Part shown: positions 1-5,280 of the stretch, piece by piece | Position numbering within the stretch: position 1 is the stretch's first letter | Layout of the letters: every line of letters starts with the position of its first letter | Assembly: GCA_031257815.1 (NCBI GenBank) | Contig: JAIRNX010000140.1 | Span: 1-6,062 of the forward strand | Length of the DNA stretch: 6,062 nt | Source of the DNA: Lactobacillales bacterium | Lineage (GTDB): Bacteria; Bacillota; Bacilli; Lactobacillales; Streptococcaceae | Direction of reading: 5' to 3' | Made by a program: the position numbers and the translations under genes | Notes under the pieces: model-generated | Seen by the model: only the letters and a program-made list of their open reading frames with translations | The model's database searches: none | Told to the model about the DNA's origin: nothing

Positions 1-186
1 ACTGATCGTGAAGAAAATGTTTTACGTCTGCGCTTTGGTTTAGAAGATGGAAAAAATAGAACTTTGGAAGAAGTAGGCAGAGTTTTTTGTGTAACACGTG
101 AGCGAATTCGGCAAATCGAAGCTAAAGCGCTTCGGAAATTACGTCACCCTAGTCGTTCAAATAAACTAAAAGACTTTTTTGATTAG
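1..186 (+). CDS. rpoD: RNA polymerase primary sigma factor RpoD/SigA, C-terminal end (5' truncated by the window)
   Basis: The first 61 codons of the window, read from base 1, end at a TAG stop (184-186) and give the C-terminal region 4 of a housekeeping sigma-70 factor. Region 4 binds the -35 promoter element and the beta flap of RNA polymerase. The strongly conserved segment RFGLEDG is at residues 11-17 of the fragment, and the helix-turn-helix runs from TLEEVG through [22 protein letters not shown]. The ending KLKDFFD is typical for SigA of Firmicutes. The identity is very clear. One oddity is a cysteine at fragment residue 30 (codon 88-90), where I expect Gly, Asp or Asn in the turn of the HTH (FGV or FDV; here FCV). 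The rest of the gene lies upstream of the window. No classical GC-rich terminator with a T-run follows the stop; the palindromic element at 239-404 is the first strong secondary structure downstream. Confidence 0.97.
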   Translation, partial: TDREENVLRLRFGLEDGKNRTLEEVGRVFCVTRERIRQIEAKALRKLRHPSRSNKLKDFFD

Positions 187-238
187 GAAAATTAGAAAAA
201 TTTTGTTAAATAAACCGGGCCTTGTCAAGTAAAGTGTG

Positions 239-404
239 TAAGAACCTGTTAACGATCTCCATAATGGCGAAATTTATGTTAATTTTACGCACTTCGTCGT
301 TAAAAAGCCTCGAAATAGCGCCACTATTTTTACGTTTTTTGCCTAGAATTGCGTAAAAATTTTCCAAAAATTTCATCCATAGAGAGATCGTTAACAGGTT
401 CTTA
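239..404. mobile_element. Palindromic miniature element, copy 1 (intact, MITE-like)
   Basis: The 166-bp segment starts with TAAGAACCTGTTAACGATCT and its first 21 bases (239-259) are the exact reverse complement of its last 21 (384-404). If the element proper is 241-402, it is flanked by TA on both sides, as a TA target duplication would look. Inside the ends the arms still pair imperfectly (260-295 against 345-383; both carry ATGG.GAAATTT and TTTTACGCA-like words when read inward). The centre holds the core hairpin AAATAG-CGCCA-CTATTT (313-329), flanked by AAAAAGCC (302-309) and CGTTTTTTGCC (333-343). These core words recur in the copies near 2810 and 2960. It has no credible gene. It lies between rpoD and pyrK and ends 7 bases before the pyrK Shine-Dalgarno site, so the pyrK leader RNA, if it reads through, would fold into a long hairpin. 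Mobility is inferred from ends and copy number only. Confidence 0.85.
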
Positions 405-411
405 AAAAAAT

Positions 412-415
412 GGAG
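412..415 (+). promoter_or_regulatory. Shine-Dalgarno site of pyrK
   Basis: GGAG lies 8 bases before the ATG at 424 and supports that start. It sits just outside the right end of palindromic element copy 1 (ends at 404), so the ribosome site is free of the hairpin but directly beside it. Confidence 0.7.
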
Positions 416-423
416 ATTAAAAA

Positions 424-1212
424 ATGCACTTAAAAGAAAAAATGACGATTGTCTCACAAAATGCACTGGCGCCTAATATTTTTGAAATGAAACTTACCGG
501 TAAGTTAGTGAAAAAAATGCAGCAAGCTGGACAGTTTTTACATATTCGCGTTTCTTGCTCTGATTTATTGTTACGTCGTCCGATTAGTTTAGCGGAAATT
601 GACCATGAATCAGGAACATGTACGATTATTTATCGAGTTGAAGGTAGGGGAACAAAGTATTTTTCTAAGATGAAACAAGGGGAGGCTCTTGATATTTTAG
701 GACCGTTAGGCAATGGCTTTGATATCAGTATGATAAAACAAGGAGAAACAGTGTTAATCATTGGCGGAGGGATTGGAGTGCCCCCGCTTTATGAATTGTC
801 TAAAAAGTTGATTGCTAAAGGTGCAAAAGTAATCCATTTATTTGGTTTTGCAACGAAAAAAGTTGTCTTTTACGAAGAGAAATTTCGTGTTTTAGGCGAG
901 GTTCACATTGCCACAGATGATGGCAGTTATGGCGTGCAGGGTCACGCCTGGAATTTGCTGAAAAAACTAGAAGCCAAAAATTTTGCCCCTGACGTTGTTT
1001 ATGCTTGCGGGGCTAATGGCATGCTAAAAATGGTGGATGAAAAATTTGCAACGCATCCTCATGCTTTTATTTCCCTAGAATCACGAATGGCGTGCGGTGT
1101 TGGCGCTTGTTACGCTTGTGTATGTCATGAAAACGGAGATAAAACGGGCGCTAAGTCACGTAAAGTTTGCGATCAAGGTCCTGTATTTAAAACAGGGGAG
1201 GTTGTTATCTGA
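424..1212 (+). CDS. pyrK: Dihydroorotate dehydrogenase B electron-transfer subunit PyrK
   Basis: 262 residues, the usual PyrK length. PyrK carries FAD and a [2Fe-2S] cluster and passes electrons from the PyrD(B) FMN subunit to NAD+ in UMP synthesis, as a cytoplasmic heterotetramer with PyrD. Domain order is a ferredoxin-reductase-like FAD domain with the flavin motif RRPIS at residues 51-55, an NAD-binding domain with GGGIGVPPLYEL from 114, and a C-terminal iron-sulfur domain. The four expected cluster ligands are C224, C229, C232 and C249 in the pattern CGVGACYAC...C; C234 is an additional cysteine. ESRMACG just before the cluster is typical. The start at 424 has a Shine-Dalgarno site and gives the N-terminus expected by comparison with the lactococcal protein (recalled). 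No pyrD or other pyr gene is in the window; its neighbours are rpoD and the racemase fusion. The partner is therefore elsewhere, or the protein serves another oxidoreductase. The reading frame is intact. Confidence 0.93.
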   Translation: MHLKEKMTIVSQNALAPNIFEMKLTGKLVKKMQQAGQFLHIRVSCSDLLLRRPISLAEIDHESGTCTIIYRVEGRGTKYFSKMKQGEALDILGPLGNGFDISMIKQGETVLIIGGGIGVPPLYELSKKLIAKGAKVIHLFGFATKKVVFYEEKFRVLGEVHIATDDGSYGVQGHAWNLLKKLEAKNFAPDVVYACGANGMLKMVDEKFATHPHAFISLESRMACGVGACYACVCHENGDKTGAKSRKVCDQGPVFKTGEVVI

Positions 1213-1297
1213 AATTTAGCAGCTTGCTTGAAAATGGAAATGAAAACCTTCAAAATTAAGCAGAGATTACATAGATATAAAAGATGAGTGAATAAGT

Positions 1298-2776
1298 ATG
1301 AATAATGATGCAATAGGTTTTTTTGATTCGGGTGTTGGTGGTTTGACAGTGGTGCAAGAGCTACTAAAGCAACTACCAAATGAGCGCGTGATTTATATTG
1401 GTGATACCGCCCGCGCCCCTTACGGTCCCAGAGATTTAGAACAAGTCAAACAGTTTGCTTGGGAGTTGACAAATTTTTTATTAAAAAAACAGATCAAAAT
1501 GTTAGTGATTGCTTGCAATACAGCAACAGCTGCGGCGCTAAAAGAGATTAAAGAAAAGTTAAAAATTCCAGTAGTAGGTGTGATTGTATCAGGGGCTAGA
1601 GCGGCGATTAAAGCTACACAAAAACAGCATATCGGTGTGATTGGTACCAAGGGAACAATTCAAAGCGGTTCTTATTTGCGAGCTATTTCTGATCGTTCAT
1701 CTAAGATAGAAATTACCGAAATTGCTTGTCCTAAATTTGTGCCATTAGTAGAGTCTAATCAAACTCACTCTTCGATGGCTAAAAAAATTGTTTTTGAGTC
1801 GTTGCAAACTTTTCGCTTTCACACACCTGATACCTTGATTTTAGGATGCACACATTATCCATTGCTTAGCTCGATTATCCAGTCAGTGTTAGGAGAAGAT
1901 GTTGTCTTAATCGATAGCGGCGCAGAGACGATTAGTGATGTTTCTTTGTTGCTAGAGTATTTTAATCTTCAAGCAAAAAGTGAAGATAGAGAAATACATC
2001 ATAAGTTTTATACCACAAGTTCTCCTGAAATGTTTACTGAAATTGCTCAAAGCTGGTTAGGATTGACTGGTTTAAATGTACAGCATGTGGACTTGCAAAA
2101 GTTAAAAAATAAAAAGCAAGCTGTAAACAATGATAATGCAGCCAAAGCTACAGATGATCAAACAATTGTGATTGCTACACGTAACGTTAGAAAAGCTAAA
2201 GAATTTGCCAAACTGTTTGGTGAAAAAGGATACCGCGTTAAAACTTTGCTTGATTATCCTGATTTACCAGAGATTAAGGAAACGGGAGCAACTTTTGAGG
2301 AGAATGCGCGATTAAAAGCTGAAACAATTGCTAACTTATTAAAGCAACCAGTATTAGCTGATGATTCAGGATTGATGGTGGATGAATTAGGTGGCTTGCC
2401 AGGTATTTTCTCAGCCCGTTTTGCAGGAGCTAATGCGACAGATGCGGCAAATAATGCTAAGTTATTGCATGAACTTTCTTCACTTTCGATGTTTCCTGAA
2501 AAGCGCAAAGCCCAGTTTCATTGTACATTGGTTTTTGCTGCTCCCAATAAGGAAAGCTTAGTTGTGGAAGCTGATTGGCATGGAGCGATTGCAACAATTC
2601 CAAAAGGTGAAAATGGCTTCGGCTACGATCCTTTATTTTTAGTTGGAGATATGGGAGTGACTTTAGCACAACTATCCGTTGAGGAAAAAAACAAGATTAG
2701 TCATCGCGCACAAGCTGTAGCTAAACTAAAAGATGTATGGGAAGAATGGTTGATGAATAAGAGCCTAGATGTATAA
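1298..2776 (+). CDS. murI/rdgB: Fused glutamate racemase (MurI/RacE) and RdgB/HAM1-type XTP/dITP pyrophosphatase
   Basis: 492 residues with two complete enzymes. Residues 1-270 are glutamate racemase, which makes D-glutamate for peptidoglycan without a cofactor: D10-S11 in FFDSGVGG, the first catalytic cysteine C73 in ACNTA, and the second, C184, in GCTHYP. Residues about 271-288 are a polar linker rich in Asn, Lys and Asp. Residues 289-492 are an inosine-triphosphate pyrophosphatase fold enzyme that removes dITP, ITP and XTP from the nucleotide pool: ATRNVRK at 293-299, DDSGL at 355-359 (D356 the likely catalytic base), [16 protein letters not shown] at 440-445 and SHR at 468-470. The usual Gly of the TxNxGK motif is Arg here (R298). 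In many Firmicutes the two are separate neighbouring genes; here no stop or frameshift separates them, and all key residues of both are present. Start: ATG after a weak GATGAG. The stop codon TAA (2774-2776) is also the first three bases of repeat copy 3. Confidence 0.93.
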   Translation: MNNDAIGFFDSGVGGLTVVQELLKQLPNERVIYIGDTARAPYGPRDLEQVKQFAWELTNFLLKKQIKMLVIACNTATAAALKEIKEKLKIPVVGVIVSGARAAIKATQKQHIGVIGTKGTIQSGSYLRAISDRSSKIEITEIACPKFVPLVESNQTHSSMAKKIVFESLQTFRFHTPDTLILGCTHYPLLSSIIQSVLGEDVVLIDSGAETISDVSLLLEYFNLQAKSEDREIHHKFYTTSSPEMFTEIAQSWLGLTGLNVQHVDLQKLKNKKQAVNNDNAAKATDDQTIVIATRNVRKAKEFAKLFGEKGYRVKTLLDYPDLPEIKETGATFEENARLKAETIANLLKQPVLADDSGLMVDELGGLPGIFSARFAGANATDAANNAKLLHELSSLSMFPEKRKAQFHCTLVFAAPNKESLVVEADWHGAIATIPKGENGFGYDPLFLVGDMGVTLAQLSVEEKNKISHRAQAVAKLKDVWEEWLMNKSLDV

Positions 2777-2882
2777 GAATTTCATTTTCTTTTTCCCTGA
2801 TACATCGTCAAAAAGCCTCAAACTAGCACCACTATTCTTACGTTTTTTTCCTTGTCTCAAGAAAAAATTGAAACGAATTCTC
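2774..2882. repeat. Palindromic miniature element, copy 3 (diverged, no intact TIR)
   Basis: Directly at the racemase-fusion stop codon. It begins TAAGAA like copy 1, but the CCTGTTAACGATCTC part is absent. The core is clearly the same as copy 1 in the same orientation: AAAAAGCCTC (2810-2819), then CTAGCACCACTATT, then TTACGTTTTTTT (copy 1 has TTACGTTTTTTG). The arms outside the core are unrelated to copy 1 in sequence, but pair with each other: GAATT at 2777-2781 with AATTC at 2876-2880, continuing as an AT-rich stem (TTTCATTTTCTTTTT against the complement of AAGAAAAAATTGAAA). The segment could therefore form a stem-loop immediately after the stop codon and may help end or stabilise the mRNA; it has no classical terminal U-run. 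Its right limit is uncertain: CTAGTTTCTTA at 2891-2901 resembles the outer end of copy 2 and may be its decayed terminus. Confidence 0.65.
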
Positions 2883-2900
2883 GTTATACCCTAGTTTCTT

Positions 2901-3061
2901 AGAGCTTGTTAACGATCTCGGAGCGATGAATGATTTTGGCTCTTTTTTCACAATTTGAGGCAAAAAACGCAGATTTAGTGGTTCTAAATCAAGGCTTTTT
3001 AACAAAAAAGTGGGGAGTATTGCCAAAATCATTCATCGCTCCGAGATCGTTAACAGTTTCT
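2901..3061. mobile_element. Palindromic miniature element, copy 2 (intact, 34-bp perfect arms)
   Basis: About 161 bp. Positions 2907-2940 are the exact reverse complement of 3022-3055 (34 bp); the outermost six bases (2901-2906 against 3056-3061) pair only partly. The outer part TGTTAACGATCTC is shared with copy 1, whereas the next 20 bases of each arm (2921-2940) are not found in copy 1. The core is in the opposite orientation to copies 1 and 3: GGCAAAAAACG (2959-2969), a perfect hairpin GATTTAG-TGGTT-CTAAATC (2972-2990), then AGGCTTTTTAAC (2992-3003). It has no plausible gene. The right end touches the AGGAGG ribosome site of the next gene. A 34-bp duplex in RNA would be a good RNase III substrate (inference from known RNase III preferences). 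Confidence 0.87.
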
Positions 3062-3062
3062 T

Positions 3063-3068
3063 AGGAGG
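3063..3068 (+). promoter_or_regulatory. Shine-Dalgarno site of the phosphoesterase gene
   Basis: Perfect AGGAGG, 5 bases before the ATG at 3074. It begins 1 base after the right terminus of element copy 2, so the element ends essentially at the ribosome binding site. Confidence 0.85.
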
Positions 3069-3073
3069 TCTCA

Positions 3074-3595
3074 ATGAAAAAAATTTTGGTGATGAGCGAT
3101 AGCCATGGTGATTATGAAATTGTAAAAGATATCCGTAATCGCTATAAAGGCAAAGTTGACCTTTTGTTTCATAATGGCGATTCAGAGCTTCCTGCTACTG
3201 ATAAGTTATGGCAGGATTTTTTGGTTGTCGGGGGTAATGTTGATGTTGCTGGGTTTAAAGATGAACAATTGCTTGAGCTGGGGCCAGATATTATCTGGCA
3301 AATACATGGCCACCGTTACGGGATAAATTTTGGTTTAAAACAATTATATGTCGCTGCACAAAAGAACAAGGCAACGATTGTTTTATTTGGCCACCTTCAT
3401 CGCATTAATTGTGAAAAACGCCAAGGAATATTATTTGTCAATCCTGGCAGCATTTCGCAACCGCGCGGGTCTATTCAAGAAAAAAGTTATGCTATTTTAG
3501 ATCTTGATGAAAAGATGATTAAAATTCAGTATTATAATCGTCATCACCGACCACTGAAAAAATTACACTTTAAATTTTGGCGGGAAGAAAGCTAG
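3074..3595 (+). CDS. ysnB: YfcE/YsnB (MJ0936-like) metallophosphoesterase
   Basis: 173 residues, the usual size of these small calcineurin-like phosphodiesterases that use two metal ions (often Mn2+) to split phosphodiesters; the cellular substrate is not known to me. Metal-binding motifs in order: D9 and H11 in SDSHGD, D36 in HNGDSE, N55 in GGNVD, H78 and H80 in IHGHRYG, and H107 and H109 in FGHLHR, followed by NPGSIS at 123-128. All expected ligands are present. The cysteine often seen in GNCD is Val here, which should not matter for metal binding. The start is fixed by a perfect Shine-Dalgarno site. In Firmicutes this gene commonly follows the rdgB homologue (ysnA-ysnB in B. subtilis), and that order is kept here although repeat copies 2 and 3 separate them by about 300 bases. 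The next gene starts 8 bases after its stop, so they are probably co-transcribed. Confidence 0.9.
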   Translation: MKKILVMSDSHGDYEIVKDIRNRYKGKVDLLFHNGDSELPATDKLWQDFLVVGGNVDVAGFKDEQLLELGPDIIWQIHGHRYGINFGLKQLYVAAQKNKATIVLFGHLHRINCEKRQGILFVNPGSISQPRGSIQEKSYAILDLDEKMIKIQYYNRHHRPLKKLHFKFWREES

Positions 3596-3603
3596 GTCTA
3601 AAG

Positions 3604-4764
3604 ATGAAAAACGCTATTTATTTTGATCATGCAGCAACAACACCGGTAAATCCACTGGTAATTCAAGCAATGACTGAAGTCTTAACGCAAAATTTTGGTA
3701 ATCCTTCAAGTATTCATCAGTTTGGACGCAAAGCACACAAACTGTTAGCAGAGGCCAGAAAAGAGGTTACAAATAGTCTTCAGGTGAAAGACTCCGAAAT
3801 TATTTTTACTTCTGGTGGAACTGAAAGCAATAATGCGGCAATTATTGGCATGGCGCTAAAGCATAAAGATAAGGGCAGACATTTGCTGACAACGGCAATT
3901 GAGCATCCATCTGTGCTGATGACAATGAAATATCTTAAAGAACAATTTGGCTTTGAGGTTACTTACTTGTCCGTGGATAAGGCGGGAAATTTATCCGTTA
4001 AAGCATTTAAGCAAGCATTGCGAAAAGACACGATCTTAGTTTCGGTGATGGCGGTCAATAATGAAACAGGAAATTTATTACCAATTCAAGAAATTGGTGA
4101 AATTTTGCGTAATCACAAAGCTATTTTTCATACAGATATAGTTCAGGCAATAGGTTTGCTAGAAATAAATCCAGAAAAATTAGGTATAGATTTGCTTAGT
4201 GCTTCTGCTCATAAGTTAAATGGCCCCAAAGGTGTGGGTTTTTTATATAAAAGTGCAAACTTGCCTTTTATGCCTTTCTTTCATGGAGGAGAGCAAGAAG
4301 GAAGATTTCGCGCTGGAACGGAAAATTTAGCAAGTATTGTCGGACTTAAAAAAGCAATCGAAATTTTAAATCAAGATGAAAGAAAACAACGTTTTAAAAA
4401 ATATCAAATTCTGCAAGATTTATTATTTAGAAAGCTAGATGAAGCTAAAGTTAAATATCATCTAAACGGTGATTTAAATAATAAATTGCCAAATATTTTA
4501 AATTTGCATTTAGAAAATGTGGCAAGTAATCTAACATTGATGAAGCTTGATTTAAAAGGTTTTGCAATTTCGATCGGTTCTGCTTGTACGGCTGGAAATG
4601 TAAGTGACAGCTATGTTCTTGCGGCAATGTACGGTAAAGATCATCCAGTTTTAAGAGAAAGTATTCGCATCAGTTTTGGTGAGGGAAATACTAAAGAACA
4701 AGTGGAAAAATTAGCAAACGAGTTAATTGCGTTATCGCAAAAGACAAATAAGGAGGAAAAGTAA
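3604..4764 (+). CDS. nifS: Cysteine desulfurase, NifS/IscS type (group I)
   Basis: 386 residues. A PLP enzyme that takes sulfur from L-cysteine as an enzyme-bound persulfide and hands it to Fe-S cluster assembly or tRNA thiolation. Visible motifs: YFDHAATTP at the N-terminus, SGGTESNN, H101 in EHPSV (stacks on PLP), D178 in HTDIVQAIG, the Schiff-base lysine K204 in SASAHKLNGPKG, RAGTEN, and the persulfide cysteine C328 in GSACTAG within the long mobile loop of group I enzymes. I choose the ATG at 3604, which starts directly before the conserved IYFDHAATT. An upstream in-frame TTG at 3577 would overlap the preceding gene by 19 bases and add nine residues without family support. An AGG (3594-3596) overlapping the previous stop can serve as ribosome site. 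The stop TAA overlaps the ATG of the next gene by one base, indicating translational coupling. No iscU/sufU or mnmA follows within the window. Confidence 0.94.
   Translation: MKNAIYFDHAATTPVNPLVIQAMTEVLTQNFGNPSSIHQFGRKAHKLLAEARKEVTNSLQVKDSEIIFTSGGTESNNAAIIGMALKHKDKGRHLLTTAIEHPSVLMTMKYLKEQFGFEVTYLSVDKAGNLSVKAFKQALRKDTILVSVMAVNNETGNLLPIQEIGEILRNHKAIFHTDIVQAIGLLEINPEKLGIDLLSASAHKLNGPKGVGFLYKSANLPFMPFFHGGEQEGRFRAGTENLASIVGLKKAIEILNQDERKQRFKKYQILQDLLFRKLDEAKVKYHLNGDLNNKLPNILNLHLENVASNLTLMKLDLKGFAISIGSACTAGNVSDSYVLAAMYGKDHPVLRESIRISFGEGNTKEQVEKLANELIALSQKTNKEEK
4751..4756 (+). promoter_or_regulatory. Shine-Dalgarno site of the DUF1831 gene, inside nifS
   Basis: AGGAGG within the last codons of the desulfurase gene, 7 bases before the ATG at 4764. 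With the overlapping TAATG it supports coupled translation of the two proteins. Confidence 0.85.
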
Positions 4765-5114
4765 TGGCCTTTTCAACAGAAGTAACAACACCTGGAAGTA
4801 TGTATCGTTATCGTTTGACTAACACTGTTAAACGTTTTACATTGCGTGATAATGGATTTACGGAAACAAAAGCAGGGAATTTTCAATTTTTGCGACCAAT
4901 TGAAGCAACACCGCAAGCAAATAATAGTTTTATGCTTAAAATGACGGTGGCTAAAGATTTGAAGACTTTAAAGCTTTCCATAACATCAAAAGATGGTATG
5001 CGTGCGGTAAATATTTTTAAAGATGAAAAAAATAAAATAATTCAAGATAAATTTTATTTTTTATTAGATGGTTTAGTAGAGCGTGGCGTTTTGCAAAAAG
5101 AAGCTATAAATTGA
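4764..5114 (+). CDS. DUF1831 family protein (PF08866-type), unknown function
   Basis: 116 residues. I recognise it as the small Lactobacillales DUF1831 protein from its size, its N-terminus (MAFSTEVTTPGS.YRY.L....KRFTLRDNGF) and its position right behind a cysteine desulfurase. From memory, the Lactobacillus plantarum member has a crystal structure with a new fold and no assigned activity. It has no signal peptide, no membrane segment and no cysteine, so it is unlikely to be a sulfur carrier using its own thiol. It is basic and rather hydrophilic, with alternating strand-like segments and a helical C-terminal part (FYFLLDGLVERGVLQKEA). The one-base overlap with nifS suggests the two are made together, so a partner or regulator of the desulfurase is possible, but that is inference from context only. 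In other lactic acid bacteria I recall the tRNA thiolase mnmA following this pair; here the next gene is the convergent ung. Confidence 0.8.
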   Translation: MAFSTEVTTPGSMYRYRLTNTVKRFTLRDNGFTETKAGNFQFLRPIEATPQANNSFMLKMTVAKDLKTLKLSITSKDGMRAVNIFKDEKNKIIQDKFYFLLDGLVERGVLQKEAIN

Positions 5115-5153
5115 TATATTGATTGCAACTGGTAGAATTTTTTTCCAGTAATT

Positions 5154-5184
5154 AGAGCCTGTTAACTTGTCTCTCTATGGATGA
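5154..5184. repeat. End fragment of the palindromic element family, copy 4
   Basis: AGAGCCTGTTAAC followed by TCTCTCTATGGATGA matches the right end of copy 1 read on the other strand (AGAACCTGTTAACGA, then TCTCTCTATGGATGA), with one base substitution and a small change around the GA/TTG junction. Beyond 5184 the similarity stops and no opposite terminus of comparable quality is seen; AACAG at 5225-5229 is the only faint candidate. It is therefore a truncated or decayed copy in the convergent gap between DUF1831 and ung. Confidence 0.75.
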
Positions 5185-5250
5185 CCTCATCTGTTTTTAA
5201 CTTTTGGCAGCAAAGATTTTTTTGAACAGCTAATGACAAACTAGACTTTT

Positions 5251-5270
5251 ATTGTTAATTAATTGACAAT
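5251..5270. other. 20-bp near-perfect palindrome in the convergent gap
   Basis: ATTGTTAATTAATTGACAAT is its own reverse complement except for one base pair (T5256 against G5265). It lies 10 bases beyond the ung stop codon. It has no loop and no T-run on either side, so it does not look like an intrinsic terminator; a dimeric protein binding site is possible but unproven. It contains a perfect TTGACA (5263-5268), but no fitting -10 follows at 16-18 bases. Confidence 0.4.
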
Positions 5271-5280
5271 GTATGCAAAT

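Noticed and set aside
206..466. Minus-strand open frame of 86 codons over the first palindromic element
   Set aside because: It runs through the element and into pyrK, has no family resemblance, and its content is explained by the palindrome.
1219..1265. Weak inverted repeat between pyrK and the racemase gene
   Set aside because: Short, interrupted pairing (GCTT..TTGAA) without a T-run; no relation to the repeat family.
1276..1281. TATAAA as a -10 box before the racemase fusion
   Set aside because: No acceptable -35 at normal spacing; the gene may be transcribed with pyrK across the 85-base gap.
2838..3032. Minus-strand open frame of 64 codons over repeat copies 2 and 3
   Set aside because: It is made of the repeat arms and core only, with no ribosome site and no recognisable protein.
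3577..3603. Upstream TTG start for the cysteine desulfurase
   Set aside because: It overlaps the phosphoesterase gene and adds residues not expected in the family; the ATG at 3604 precedes the conserved N-terminal motif directly.
5128..5149. Small hairpin ACTGG/CCAGT after the DUF1831 gene
   Set aside because: The stem is only five pairs and the T-run lies in the loop rather than after the stem, so it does not fit an intrinsic terminator.
5201..5223. Possible terminator: CTTT/AAAG stem followed by seven Ts
   Set aside because: A four-pair AT-rich stem is too weak to call, although the position (end of the DUF1831 transcript) would suit.
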